Shown: positions 37,478 to 46,516, numbered from the stretch's first letter. The stretch is DNA of 64,000 nucleotides from Turicibacter faecis (GCF_037076425.1 NZ_AP028127.1:898001-962000); one strand, 5' to 3'. The notes: generated from the sequence alone by a model not told the origin. Translations and numbers: made by a program.

Positions 37478-37831
37478 ATGAGTGAAAAAATAAGGTGGAT
37501 CCGTCTGATTATTTATGCCGCTATTTTTATTTTAATCTATATGATTCCACTTGAAACCGTTGAAGGCCAGCGTTTATGTATCTGGTATCATCTCTTTCAT
37601 ATGGATTGTTTAGGTTGCGGGTTTACACGGGCATTTTTTAGCCTCATGCATGGTCAGATTCTAAAGGCATTCATGTATAATCCTATGGTTATCGTGGTTC
37701 CAGTTGCTTTCTTCTTGGTGTTGCAAGATAGTTGGATGATTATCCAAAGGTCGCCTCAATGGAGCCTCTTAGAAAAGTTTTTTAAGTGGGGGATGGCGCG
37801 ATGTTATCCTCACAATATAAAGAACGGGTAG
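37478..37831 (+). CDS. DUF2752 membrane protein
   Basis: A 117-residue membrane protein of the DUF2752 family, recognised by HMDCLGCGFTRAFFSLMHG, the CxGCGxTRA motif. The motif lies in a loop before the second helix; two or three hydrophobic segments are present. It follows the zinc-ribbon/TM2 gene directly and should be co-translated. The family's function is unknown; a role with the TM2 partner in membrane assembly is only inferred. The C-terminus (KWGMARCYPHNIKNG) runs into the terminator. Confidence 0.88.
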   Translation: MSEKIRWIRLIIYAAIFILIYMIPLETVEGQRLCIWYHLFHMDCLGCGFTRAFFSLMHGQILKAFMYNPMVIVVPVAFFLVLQDSWMIIQRSPQWSLLEKFFKWGMARCYPHNIKNG

Positions 37832-37850
37832 AAAACTACCTGTTTTTTTT
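37823..37850 (+). terminator. terminator after DUF2752 gene
   Basis: AACGGGTAG pairs with CTACCTGTT around AAAA, followed by T8. It overlaps the last codons. Confidence 0.88.
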
Positions 37851-37877
37851 ATATATAAACTTTGAAAACCAAAGTAG

Positions 37878-37907
37878 TTGACGATAAAAGGGGCGGTATG
37901 CTATGAT
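37878..37907 (+). promoter_or_regulatory. probable birA promoter
   Basis: TTGACG (37878-37883) and TATGAT (37902-37907) are 18 bases apart. I see no long inverted BirA operator overlapping it, although BirA regulates in many Firmicutes. Confidence 0.6.
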
Positions 37908-37932
37908 GAGGATAATAGAGAGGTGGAAGTTG

Positions 37933-38898
37933 ATGGAATTAAAACAAGAGGTGTTAGCCTTGTTCATGAATCATCATGATGAGGTCATATCCGGTCAGGA
38001 AATAGCTAATCGTCTTTCTTTTAGTCGGACAGCAATTTGGAAGGTGATTAAACAATTAAGGGAAGAGGGATACCCAATTGAGTCGATAGGAAATAAAGGA
38101 TATCGTTTATGCCAGGTTCGTGATCCCCTATCACGGGATTTAATTATTAAGGCGTTGCATTCCGATTATCAGAAAATACAACTTGAAATTTACCCACAAG
38201 TTGATTCAACGAATACGCGGGCAAAGGTTCGTGCAATAGAAGGAGCCCAACATGGGCATGTGATCTTAGCTGATGAGCAGACGAGGGGACATGGTCGTTT
38301 TGGAAGGCCCTTTTACTCACCTAAGGGCGAGGGGCTTTATATGAGCCTTATTTTACGTCCTCAGATGCATCTGAGTCAGTCTGTCTATGTCACGATGCAA
38401 GTTGCCGTCCTCATCTGTCGTGTACTAGAGCGTTTGACCCATCAAGCCCCTAGTATCAAATGGGTAAATGACATTTACTTAGGAGATAAAAAGGTATGCG
38501 GTATTTTAACGGAGGCTGTTACCGATTTTGAAACAGGGCAGGTCCAATACATGATCTTAGGGATTGGATTAAATGTTTGGAACGAAGAGTTTCCAGATGA
38601 ATTAAAACAGATCGCCACTGCTTTAACTCCTTTAAAGACGACACGAAATGAGATTTGTGCGGCTTTATTAAATGAGGTATTACCGATTAGTTCATCTTTT
38701 TCTTTTGATGAAGAGATTTTAGTTGAATATAAACGACGATCGAACGTTTTGGGGAAGACCGTGGAGTTTGTTAAAAATCGTGCTCCGATTGAAGGCGTGG
38801 CCGAAGACATCGATGAAACGGGTGGACTCATTGTCCGATTACAAAATGGAGAGGTTGAAACGCTACATTCGGGTGAAGTTTCAATCCGAAGAAAGTAG
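37933..38898 (+). CDS. birA: bifunctional biotin ligase/repressor BirA
   Basis: Cytoplasmic enzyme attaching biotin to carboxylases, with an N-terminal helix-turn-helix for repression (GQEIANRLSFSRTAIWKVIKQL). The ligase core has GHGRFGRPF (biotin-AMP loop; the usual GRGRxxR with one change), GLYMSLILRP and KWVNDIYL. The SH3-like C-terminal domain follows (VAEDIDETGGLIV). Length of 321 residues fits the bifunctional class. The start is ATG 37933 after SD GAGAGGTGG. It is followed 14 bases later by bioY, so the organism both imports and ligates biotin and may lack synthesis; no bio synthesis genes are present here. Confidence 0.94.
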   Translation: MELKQEVLALFMNHHDEVISGQEIANRLSFSRTAIWKVIKQLREEGYPIESIGNKGYRLCQVRDPLSRDLIIKALHSDYQKIQLEIYPQVDSTNTRAKVRAIEGAQHGHVILADEQTRGHGRFGRPFYSPKGEGLYMSLILRPQMHLSQSVYVTMQVAVLICRVLERLTHQAPSIKWVNDIYLGDKKVCGILTEAVTDFETGQVQYMILGIGLNVWNEEFPDELKQIATALTPLKTTRNEICAALLNEVLPISSSFSFDEEILVEYKRRSNVLGKTVEFVKNRAPIEGVAEDIDETGGLIVRLQNGEVETLHSGEVSIRRK

Positions 38899-38912
38899 GG
38901 GATGACTTCACT

Positions 38913-39485
38913 ATGAGAAAAGAGATGATGAAAATTCGTGAGATAACATCAATCGCCCTTTGTTTGGCGATGCTCTGTGTCTCCTCATATGTATCAATTC
39001 CATTGCCTTTTATGACAACGCCCATTACGGCACAAACGATTATGATTAATACGATTGCACTTTGGCTAACCCCCGCACAAGCCATGACAACGATGGGTGC
39101 CTACTTGATATTAGGACTGATCGGTTTTCCTGTTTTCGCTGGGGGAAGTTCGGGCATATCCGTGTTCCTTCGGCCGACGGGAGGATTTTTAATCGCCTTT
39201 TTTATCTCGGTGGGGGTGATTAGCGGATTAAAAAAACGATTCCCGCAAAAGCTCGGGTCCAATATTTTTTTAACCGTAGGGATTGGGATGCCGATTGTTT
39301 ATTTCGTGGGTGCTTTTTGGATGAGCATTCTGATGGAGATAGACTTTGTCGTCGCTTTTCAACTCTCGGTCTATCCGTTTATTGTAGGCGATCTTTTAAA
39401 ATGTTTAATCGCTTGTCGTCTAGTCGAAAGACTAAATGGCACCATGAAACAAAGGTCAGTTTTTATAAAAAGGAAGTTAGTCTAA
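38913..39485 (+). CDS. bioY: biotin transporter BioY
   Basis: Substrate-binding membrane component (S-component) of an ECF-type biotin importer, 190 residues with about six helices. Family landmarks: MTTPITAQTIMI near the N-terminus, GAYLILGLIGFPVFAGGSSG, and LRPTGGFLIAF, the biotin-side loop. The SD is GGGGATGA, weak but close. It forms an operon with birA. The energising ECF module (EcfA/T) must be encoded elsewhere. Confidence 0.94.
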   Translation: MRKEMMKIREITSIALCLAMLCVSSYVSIPLPFMTTPITAQTIMINTIALWLTPAQAMTTMGAYLILGLIGFPVFAGGSSGISVFLRPTGGFLIAFFISVGVISGLKKRFPQKLGSNIFLTVGIGMPIVYFVGAFWMSILMEIDFVVAFQLSVYPFIVGDLLKCLIACRLVERLNGTMKQRSVFIKRKLV

Positions 39486-39492
39486 TGGCATC

Positions 39493-39532
39493 ACATAAAA
39501 CTCGTTGAATGTTTATCCAACGAGTTTTATGT
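39493..39532 (+). terminator. terminator of birA-bioY
   Basis: ACATAAAACTCGTTG pairs perfectly with CAACGAGTTTTATGT around a 10-base loop. A short T-run is inside the right arm. Confidence 0.82.
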
Positions 39533-39549
39533 TTAAAAAGGTTAAAACA

Positions 39550-39577
39550 TTGACGCCATTAGGAATCGTGTTACAAT
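39550..39577 (+). promoter_or_regulatory. promoter of the dbpA-like helicase gene
   Basis: TTGACG (39550-39555) and TACAAT (39572-39577) have a 16-base spacer. It would give a 5' leader of about 85 bases, rather long; cold-shock-type leader control is possible but no motif is evident. Confidence 0.65.
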
Positions 39578-39671
39578 AGAGAAGAAGAAATGAAAAAGAA
39601 GAAATTTGTAAAAATAAAGAAAACTACGGGCAATGAGCCTAAAAATAGACAGAATTGAAAGAGGTAGGAAG

Positions 39672-41114
39672 ATGTCAACCTTTAACGAATTAAACCTAAG
39701 TCCTGAAATTTTAAAGTCTTTGGCGGGACTCGGATATGAAAAAATGACGGATGTTCAATCACGTGTTATTCCTGAGATTTTAAAAGGAAACGATGTGATG
39801 GTCCAATCTAAAACAGGAAGCGGGAAAACTGCTGCTTTTGGAACGGCTATTAGTGAGCAAATTGACTGGGAGGAAAATCGACCACAGGCATTGATTTTAA
39901 CACCGACGCGAGAATTAGCCATTCAGATTCAAGAGGAAATGATGAATATTGGACGCTTTAAACGGTTAAAGGCGGTTGCCGTTTATGGAAAGTCCCCGTT
40001 TAAAGAACAGGCCCAACAGTTAAAACAAAAGACGCATGTCGTTGTTGGAACACCAGGACGTGTGCTTGATCATTTAGAGCGTGGGACATTGAATTTACAA
40101 CGAGTAAAATACGTGGTCTTAGATGAAGCCGACGAAATGTTGAGCATGGGATTTATCGAGACGATTGAGATGATTTTAAAGATGACGTCTTTAAATCGAC
40201 AAACCTTATTTTTTTCAGCTACTCTGCCAGCTCGAATTGAAAAATTAAGCCAACAGTATTTAAAGAATCCATCTATGATAACGATTGAATCAGAGTCTAT
40301 TGTCAATGAATCCATCGAACATGCGCTATATCAGGTTCGGGTGCCTGAGAAGGTGCGCGTATTAAAGGATGTTTTAACGATTGAGAATCCGACTCAATGT
40401 ATGATTTTTTGTGCGACGCGCGATGAAGTTGACGCATTGTATCAAGGATTAAAGGCGCAAGGCTATCCGGTTTTAAAATTACATGGGGGAATGGAACAAA
40501 AAGAGCGACTTGAGACGATGCGCCAATTTAAAATGGGGAGATTCCCATATTTAATTGCGACGGATGTCGCAGCCCGTGGAATCGATGTGAGTCAGATGAG
40601 CCATGTTTTTAATTTTGATTTACCGGAAGATGGCGAGGCTTTTGTTCACCGTGTGGGGCGTGTTGGTCGCGCAGGAGAAAAAGGAAAAGCAGTAACATTT
40701 GTGACACCATTTGAAGCGAGAAAGCTTGAAGAAATTCAAACCTATATTGGGTTTGAATTACCGGTGAAGGAGCGCCCTGTAAAAATAGAGGTCGAACAGT
40801 CAAGGGAACGGTTTGAGTCTCAACTCAAACGTCGTCCGCAACAGAAACAGACAAAACAGGCGGATGTTCATCGTGAAATTATGAAACTTTATTTAAATGG
40901 TGGAAAGAAGAAGAAATTACGCACTGTTGATTTTGTTGGAACGATTTTATCTATCGATGGAATTTGTAAAGAGGATATCGGGATTATTGAGATTAAGGAT
41001 CAAGTGACCTATATCGATATTTTAAATGGGAAAGGTTTTGATGTTCTCGATGGATTAAAGACACGGACGATTAAAGGAAAGAAATTAAAGGTTCAACGGG
41101 CCTATCAAGTATAA
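39672..41114 (+). CDS. dbpA: DEAD-box RNA helicase DbpA (YxiN-type)
   Basis: ATP-dependent RNA helicase of 480 residues. Motifs appear in order: Q motif region FNELNLSPEI, Walker A SKTGSGKTAAF, PTRELAIQ, DEADEML, SAT, then HGGMEQKER, ATDVAARGIDV and HRVGRVGRAG. The C-terminal 70 residues form a DbpA RNA-binding domain (LYLNGGKKKKLR.., GTILSIDGIC, IEIKDQVTYIDI) that recognises hairpin 92 of 23S rRNA, so it acts in 50S ribosome assembly. I use ATG 39672 after SD GAGGTAGGA; an upstream in-frame ATG at 39633 is weaker. The gene is monocistronic. Confidence 0.93.
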   Translation: MSTFNELNLSPEILKSLAGLGYEKMTDVQSRVIPEILKGNDVMVQSKTGSGKTAAFGTAISEQIDWEENRPQALILTPTRELAIQIQEEMMNIGRFKRLKAVAVYGKSPFKEQAQQLKQKTHVVVGTPGRVLDHLERGTLNLQRVKYVVLDEADEMLSMGFIETIEMILKMTSLNRQTLFFSATLPARIEKLSQQYLKNPSMITIESESIVNESIEHALYQVRVPEKVRVLKDVLTIENPTQCMIFCATRDEVDALYQGLKAQGYPVLKLHGGMEQKERLETMRQFKMGRFPYLIATDVAARGIDVSQMSHVFNFDLPEDGEAFVHRVGRVGRAGEKGKAVTFVTPFEARKLEEIQTYIGFELPVKERPVKIEVEQSRERFESQLKRRPQQKQTKQADVHREIMKLYLNGGKKKKLRTVDFVGTILSIDGICKEDIGIIEIKDQVTYIDILNGKGFDVLDGLKTRTIKGKKLKVQRAYQV

Positions 41115-41128
41115 GTAAATAAAAGGAA

Positions 41129-41180
41129 AAAAAGCACTTTGTGTTGATGACCTGATGTGTCAGACATGAAGTGTTTTTTT
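41129..41180 (+). terminator. terminator of the helicase gene
   Basis: CACTTTGTGTT pairs with GACATGAAGTG (some G-U pairs) between an A-run and a T8 tract. Confidence 0.7.
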
Positions 41181-41371
41181 TATGATTTTTTTCTTTGTGC
41201 CCCATTATTTTAAAGATGGTGAGGAGGGGGACACTTTTGATAAAGCATTTGCGATAAGGGGGATATTTCATGGGGGAATGAAAAAATTTTTTTCGATTAG
41301 GAAGAAAATGTCTAGGTCATAGCACCAATCGGGGTCTTTTACATACGATAGAAAAAGATAGGAGGAAGGAT

Positions 41372-42214
41372 GTGAATCAGATGAGTGAAGAGGTTAATGA
41401 AGGGATAAGTAAGTATACGATCAAAAATCTAAATTTACAAAAGGAACCCTCGAAGTCAGCTATGATTATTAAAGTAATTCCAGCCTATTCTCGATTTGAA
41501 CTATTGGATTCAGATGATGAGTGGTTAAAGGTGAGTTTTAACCATCGAGAGGGATATGTCGCTAAAGGTAACGTGTCAGTCACCAAAATAACGACGGCAA
41601 CGACGCGTTTAAAAACAAGACCTTTAAAAGAATCCAAATCAATGAAGACGATTAAAAAGCATCAAGTGGTTGAAGTGGTTGATCAAGAGGGAGTTTTTAA
41701 TCAAGTCTTTTATGAAGGAAAACTGGGCTATGTTGAAGCTGATCTGTTAAGTGATGATGGAATCAAATATCAACCTGATAAGCTCGGAAATTTTTATTAC
41801 AATGCTGAAAAGTTCGTAAATGACCAGAAGATTAAGAGTCCGACTCCCTTTTTAGTTGTCACAGATTTAAAGGCAAAGCAAACGTATGTATTTGAGGATG
41901 TTAAGGGATCCTGGAAAGAATTATATTGTTGGCCATGTTCGATTGGGGCGGCCCAAACACCTACGATTACAGGAGTTTTTCATATTAATGGGCGTAAAGA
42001 GTCTTTTAAAACAGGACGTTATCAAGCGAAATATGCCACAAAAATCAAAGAAGGATATTATTATCACTCAGTTTTGTATGACCCAAGTGGAACAAAGGTA
42101 ACGGAAGGTCGCTTAGGCGAGGCGTTAAGCCATGGGTGTATTCGTTTAGCGGCGGATCAAGCGAAATGGATTTATGACGCTATTTTAGATGGGACGACCG
42201 TTGTGATTCATTAG
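41372..42214 (+). CDS. L,D-transpeptidase (YkuD) with SH3-like domains
   Basis: Enzyme of the YkuD family, which makes 3-3 peptidoglycan cross-links or anchors proteins. The catalytic motif SHGCIRL is near residue 260 with the upstream His (HSVLYDPSG region). Two bacterial SH3-like repeats occupy residues 10-125 (LNLQKEPSKS.. and TRLKTRPLKES..). The start is GTG 41372 after SD GGAGGAAGG; ATG 41381 is an alternative. Unexpectedly, I see no signal peptide or membrane anchor at either start. It may leave the cell by lysis or be a mother-cell protein during spore-wall work; this is inference. The SH3 gene that follows is probably related. Confidence 0.88.
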   Translation: MNQMSEEVNEGISKYTIKNLNLQKEPSKSAMIIKVIPAYSRFELLDSDDEWLKVSFNHREGYVAKGNVSVTKITTATTRLKTRPLKESKSMKTIKKHQVVEVVDQEGVFNQVFYEGKLGYVEADLLSDDGIKYQPDKLGNFYYNAEKFVNDQKIKSPTPFLVVTDLKAKQTYVFEDVKGSWKELYCWPCSIGAAQTPTITGVFHINGRKESFKTGRYQAKYATKIKEGYYYHSVLYDPSGTKVTEGRLGEALSHGCIRLAADQAKWIYDAILDGTTVVIH

Positions 42215-42306
42215 GAAACTTCATGAAAAGTTTCATTTAATAGGAACAAGTTTGAAGGGCCATTCATAAAATGAAGAGAAATGTCATTAGAAAGGATGAA
42301 TAGAAA

Positions 42307-42564
42307 GTGAAAGTTGTAAAATGCCATATATCTGTCTATCAATATACATGGACAAGTTTAAATTTGCGTGCAGAAAAATCATTGATTTCGGAGGTGTTAA
42401 CCATCATTCCATCCCATACGAAATTTGAGGTTATTGGATCAGATCATTTATGGTTAAAAGTCATTTATGATGGACAGATTGGCTATGTATTGAAACAAAC
42501 TGTATCTGTGAGTGAGGTTCTTACTCACTCACAGGTAAACTTTTTAAAACAGCAAGCGTGTTAA
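42307..42564 (+). CDS. small SH3-domain protein
   Basis: An 85-residue protein made almost wholly of one bacterial SH3-like domain (SLNLRAEKSLISEVLTIIPS..WLKVIYDGQIGYVLK). This is closely similar in pattern to the repeats of the YkuD protein just upstream. No signal peptide is seen. It starts at GTG 42307 with SD GAAAGGATG about eight bases before. It probably derives from a duplication of the neighbour's SH3 unit. A wall- or peptide-binding function is typical of the domain. Confidence 0.78.
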   Translation: MKVVKCHISVYQYTWTSLNLRAEKSLISEVLTIIPSHTKFEVIGSDHLWLKVIYDGQIGYVLKQTVSVSEVLTHSQVNFLKQQAC

Positions 42565-42570
42565 TAAACG

Positions 42571-42599
42571 AACCTTATCTTTCTAGATAAGGTTTTTTT
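42571..42599 (+). terminator. terminator after SH3 protein gene
   Basis: AACCTTATC and GATAAGGTT form a 9-bp stem with a 6-base loop and a T7 tract. Confidence 0.9.
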
Positions 42600-42664
42600 A
42601 AAAGAAAAATTTAAAAAAAAGAAGATTTTTAGAAATTACGACAAAATATGTGGGAGCTTTTCAG

Positions 42665-42839
42665 TATAATTTTAAAGTAAGGGAACAAAAGGTTAAAAAA
42701 TGATGTGGGGACTCGTTTTTTAATAGAGAAACTTATATTTGGGTAGATGTTTTGCGTTCTTCGCTTGTATCGTTAAAATTTTAAATAAGTTTATGCATCT
42801 GAGGACATTGACTTCAGATGCTTTTTTTTGTAAAGCTTT
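42665..42839 (+). ncRNA. candidate small RNA (promoter element to terminator)
   Basis: A -10 TATAAT (42665-42670) without a clear -35 is followed 125 bases later by a strong intrinsic terminator, GCATCTGA (42795-42802) with TCAGATGC (42824-42831) and T8. No ORF with an SD lies between. A terminator with no gene in front, 180 bases after the previous gene's own terminator, suggests an independent short transcript, but the promoter is weak. Confidence 0.35.
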
Positions 42840-42943
42840 TTATGTTGAGGGAAAAAGTGATGGCCTTCGCATTTTCGTGTCACGCACATTCAAGGGTGAA
42901 CATACTATAACATAGAATAAAGGTGAGAAAAAGGAGAAATAGT

Positions 42944-44446
42944 ATGTTATGTTTTGAAAAATTAAATGCAATTAAAGGATTTGATATGTGGAACCCTGTT
43001 AATGCACATCAAAATAATTATGCGTGGTCAATGGCGGAAATGGGAGATTATATTTATGTTGGAACTTGCCGTAATATGTTCACATCGATGCTTTCATTAG
43101 CGAAACGACCTTTATTGGGCCAAGTTCAAACAACGGGGTTAGATAATAATGCTGAAATTTGGCGTTATAAAAAGGATGGGACACAAGGATGGCAACGCGT
43201 GTTTAAAACACATCCTTATGATAAAAGTTTTGGGTTTCGGGCGATGACGGTGCATGAATCAAAATATTCAACAGCCCTTTATGCAGCAACAATCGGGGAG
43301 CGTGTTTATATTTATAAAAGTATTGACGGTGTGACTTGGAAAAAACTACGAACACCACAGGTAGTTGGAGGAAGTTCACGTTCATTTGCTTCACTAAATG
43401 GTAGACTTTATGTGTCAACGCTGCAGGAAGGAATTGGAGGAAAAAATTCCTACCTGTATTCGAGCGCCGATCCTGAGTTTGAACCATTTAAGCTCGTTAT
43501 GGACCCTCATCATCCTTATTTTCAGAAAGATAAAAATCCGATGGGCGGAATAGATGCACTGGAGGTGTTTAATCACAAGTTGTATTTAGGTGTTTCAGGT
43601 GAAAACGGGGCAGAAGTTTGGCGTTCAATGGAGGGCCAACCTGCAATGAATAAATGGATAAAAATTGGTGATGCAGGATTTGGGGATGGAATGAATCAAG
43701 AAATCATGTCGATGGGAACGTTTAAAAATCATTTATATGTGGCATTAACTAAAAAATTTCCATTAGCCTTATTTGCGCCGCTTGGTTTTGATCTTGTTCG
43801 TTTTGATCGTTGTGACTGTTGGGAACTCATTGTAGGAGGACGACCAATGAAACCAACTCATCCGAAGACAGGAGAACGAACAACGAGTCTTTCGGGCTTT
43901 AAATCGGGCTTTAATTCGCCATTTAATGTATATGGGTGGCAATTACTTGCCTATCAAGATCAATTGATTTTAACAACGTTTGATGATTCTGTTAATATGA
44001 AACTGATGCGAGATGTATTTATCCAACGAAAAGAGGGGTTGATTCAACGCATTGGACAGGAAAAATACCAGCAACTTGTATGTCTTTACGGGGAGATCAT
44101 CTGCCTTTTAGAAAAATATCAGTATCCGAAAGGATTCGATTTATATGTTTCAAAAGATGGTATTCATTTTAGACCTGAGGTTTTAAGTGGACTTAATAAT
44201 CCGTATAGTTACGGAGGACGGACATTACTTGTTAGCCAAGAGGATGAGCTATATGTTGGGACGGCGAATCCATATGAAGGATGCGATGTGTATAGAGGGG
44301 AAATTATCGGATGTCAACCTTACTTTACAGACGGCCAGTTACAGAGCTATTTTGAACAGTTAGAGGCACTAACCTGTGAACTTCAATGTCTTTATCCGGA
44401 TTTAATTCGTCTTTTGTCTGAATTGTTTGTGACCTCGAAAAAATGA
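42944..44446 (+). CDS. predicted beta-propeller protein, function unknown
   Basis: A 500-residue cytoplasmic protein without signal or membrane spans. It has recurring beta-blade-like patterns: YIYVGTCRN, ALYAATIGERVYIYKS.DGVTWKKL, RLYVSTLQEG, KLYLGVSGENGAEVWRS, LYVGTANPYEGCDVYR. Each is a Tyr-Val-Gly/Ser-Thr strand followed by a Trp- or Tyr-terminated strand, as in sialidase/kelch-like propellers. No Asp-box cluster (SxDxGxTW) is clear beyond SIDGVTW and SKDGIHF. The last 60 residues are helical. The start is ATG 42944 with SD AGGAG. I do not recognise the family. It is monocistronic, flanked by spacers on both sides. Confidence 0.8.
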   Translation: MLCFEKLNAIKGFDMWNPVNAHQNNYAWSMAEMGDYIYVGTCRNMFTSMLSLAKRPLLGQVQTTGLDNNAEIWRYKKDGTQGWQRVFKTHPYDKSFGFRAMTVHESKYSTALYAATIGERVYIYKSIDGVTWKKLRTPQVVGGSSRSFASLNGRLYVSTLQEGIGGKNSYLYSSADPEFEPFKLVMDPHHPYFQKDKNPMGGIDALEVFNHKLYLGVSGENGAEVWRSMEGQPAMNKWIKIGDAGFGDGMNQEIMSMGTFKNHLYVALTKKFPLALFAPLGFDLVRFDRCDCWELIVGGRPMKPTHPKTGERTTSLSGFKSGFNSPFNVYGWQLLAYQDQLILTTFDDSVNMKLMRDVFIQRKEGLIQRIGQEKYQQLVCLYGEIICLLEKYQYPKGFDLYVSKDGIHFRPEVLSGLNNPYSYGGRTLLVSQEDELYVGTANPYEGCDVYRGEIIGCQPYFTDGQLQSYFEQLEALTCELQCLYPDLIRLLSELFVTSKK

Positions 44447-44472
44447 GCCACCTTTTTTGAAGGGCTAGGACC

Positions 44473-44613
44473 CTGGATCGCTTTATGACGTCTAAGGAGG
44501 CCTAACTATCCAAGCAGAAGGGACAAAATTTAGGATAAACTTCTCATCCAGGGACTCAACTTGTTTGACGTTTCGCCAAAAAATCACGTCTGAATTAAAA
44601 CGTGATTTTTTTT
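44473..44613 (+). terminator. structured 3' region with terminator
   Basis: CCCTGGAT (44473-44480) and ATCCAGGG (44548-44555) form a long-range inverted repeat, followed by a strong terminator, AAAAAATCACG with CGTGATTT and T8 (44578-44613). The rest of 44447-44799 is free of genes. Confidence 0.7.
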
Positions 44614-44799
44614 GAATTCTATTCTTTTGTTTATTTAGAGTTTATATTTGTTTGGTAAAATAATAAAGCGGATGTTATAGGGAGAATACCAGTCATTTTT
44701 ATCGAAAAGAGTGTTAGAAGGACGTACTAAGGTGAGTGAGTCTTCAAGGATGGGCCTTTTATTGGGGGAGAGGTAAGATATTAAAGGTGGTGATTCGTG

Positions 44800-45474
44800 A
44801 TGATTCATATTTTAGTGGCAGAAGATGACAAGCATGCCAGAAGATTATTAGAGGTCGTCTTAAAGCGAGAGGGATATCATGTCTTAAGCGTCGAAGACGG
44901 TGAGATGGCATTAAAAGTGATCGAATCTCATCATGTCGATTTAGTCATTTTGGATGTGATGATGCCAAAGCTTGATGGTTATGAGGTGGCAAGATTATTA
45001 AGAGAGGCGGAGTTTATGATGCCTATTTTAATGGTGACAGCTAAGCAATTACCAGAAGATAAAAAGCGGGGATTTATCATGGGAACCGATGATTATATGA
45101 CGAAGCCGATTGATACGGAGGAACTTGTTTTAAGGATTAAAGCCTTACTGCGACGGTCAAAAATTGCAAGTGAGAAAAAATTAACGATTGGCGATGTCGT
45201 CTTAGATTATGAATCCTTAACGGTGCACCGAAATCAAGACGTGCAGACGCTTCCACAAAAGGAGTTTTATTTATTGTATAAATTGTTATCTTATCCGGGA
45301 CGAATCTTTACACGTATTCAGTTAATGGATGAGATTTGGGGCGTTGACACGGAGAGTACGGACACAACCGTGAACGTTCATATTAATCGATTGCGCAAAC
45401 GTTTTGCTGATTGTGAAGCTTTCGAGTTAGTTTCAGTGCGAGGGCTTGGATATAAGGCGGTGAAAAAGGAATGA
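44800..45474 (+). CDS. OmpR-family response regulator
   Basis: DNA-binding response regulator of 224 residues. The receiver domain has the acidic pair EDD (residues 8-10), the phosphorylated Asp in LVILDVMMP (D52), the Thr in MVTAKQ and the Lys in MTKPID. The C-terminal winged helix has VNVHINRLRKRF and RGLGYK. I place the start at ATG 44800 with SD AAAGGTGG. It overlaps the kinase gene by four bases. Because an ABC exporter follows the kinase, the pair probably controls export of a drug, peptide or lipid. Which signal is sensed is unknown. Confidence 0.94.
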   Translation: MIHILVAEDDKHARRLLEVVLKREGYHVLSVEDGEMALKVIESHHVDLVILDVMMPKLDGYEVARLLREAEFMMPILMVTAKQLPEDKKRGFIMGTDDYMTKPIDTEELVLRIKALLRRSKIASEKKLTIGDVVLDYESLTVHRNQDVQTLPQKEFYLLYKLLSYPGRIFTRIQLMDEIWGVDTESTDTTVNVHINRLRKRFADCEAFELVSVRGLGYKAVKKE

Positions 45475-46502
45475 GGCAATTATTAACGAAAATTAGTTTT
45501 AGTTTTTATACGACGCTGTTTATTTTTATTTTATACGTCTTGATTTTTACGATTACCGCCTGTTTAATTTATACGGTGATTGGCCTCGGGTGGTTTGATG
45601 AGGAGAGTCTTAACCCTATGTTGTTGACGTTAGCTGCCTGCTTTTTAGTTGGAACAACGATTTCAATTATCTGGGGGCATAAAATGTTGAAAAATGTTCG
45701 AATTTTTACCGGAGCGATGGATCAACTAGCTAGCGGGGATTTTTCGGTGCGTTTAAATATGACTCATCCCTTAGAATATCAGCTGTTATCTGATAATTTT
45801 AATCGGATGGCGGAACAATTAGCAGGCATTCAGGTGCTACGCACTGATTTTATTAATCACTTTTCGCATGAGTTTAAAACTCCGATTGTTTCGATTAAAG
45901 GATTTGCCCAGATTCTAAAGGATGATACGTTGTCTAAGGAAGAGCGCGAGGAATATTTAACGATTATGATAGAGGAGGCCGACCGCCTGTCAACTTTAGC
46001 GACGAATGTCCTCATGTTATCGAATATCGAATCACAAACTCTTTTAGTTGATCGCCAACGCTTTAATTTGGGGGAACAGTTACGACAATGTATTTTGATG
46101 TTTGAACCCAAATTAATAAAAAAAGATATTTTACTGCTTGCAACGATTGAAGATGAGGATATTTATGCGAATAAAGAATTACTCAATCAAGTGTGGTTAA
46201 ATTTATTAGATAACGCCATTAAATTTGTTCCAATAGGTGGAAAGATCGAAGTGTCCATGGGAAGTTATGAGGCGGATTTAACCGTGATGATTGCCGATAA
46301 TGGATGCGGAATTGCGAAAGAGACGCTTCCTAAAATATTTGATAAATTTTATCAAGAAGACCATTCCCGAAAGACGATGGGAAACGGACTGGGTCTATCG
46401 ATTGTCAAAAAAATTATTCTCCTTCATCAGGGGGAGATTACGTGCGAAAGTATACCAAACCAACGGACTATCTTTACGATAAGGCTCCCTAAATCTTTAT
46501 AA
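45471..46502 (+). CDS. HAMP-containing sensor histidine kinase
   Basis: Membrane sensor of 343 residues. Two transmembrane helices (about residues 12-37 and 50-68) enclose only about 12 extracytoplasmic residues, so the signal is likely sensed in the membrane. A HAMP domain follows (residues 70-122), then the H-box FSHEFKTP with H133, and the ATPase with the N-box LNLLDNAIKF, G1 DNGCGI and G2 GNGLGLSIVK. The short sensor region is typical of kinases that partner ABC exporters against cell-envelope stress. It shares a four-base overlap with its regulator gene. Confidence 0.93.
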   Translation: MRQLLTKISFSFYTTLFIFILYVLIFTITACLIYTVIGLGWFDEESLNPMLLTLAACFLVGTTISIIWGHKMLKNVRIFTGAMDQLASGDFSVRLNMTHPLEYQLLSDNFNRMAEQLAGIQVLRTDFINHFSHEFKTPIVSIKGFAQILKDDTLSKEEREEYLTIMIEEADRLSTLATNVLMLSNIESQTLLVDRQRFNLGEQLRQCILMFEPKLIKKDILLLATIEDEDIYANKELLNQVWLNLLDNAIKFVPIGGKIEVSMGSYEADLTVMIADNGCGIAKETLPKIFDKFYQEDHSRKTMGNGLGLSIVKKIILLHQGEITCESIPNQRTIFTIRLPKSL

Positions 46503-46516
46503 AAGGGGGCCTTTTA
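46481..46516 (+). terminator. terminator after kinase gene
   Basis: AAGGCTCCC and GGGGGCCTT form a 9-bp stem spanning the stop codon, followed by a short T-run. It would separate the kinase from the ABC genes. Confidence 0.7.
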
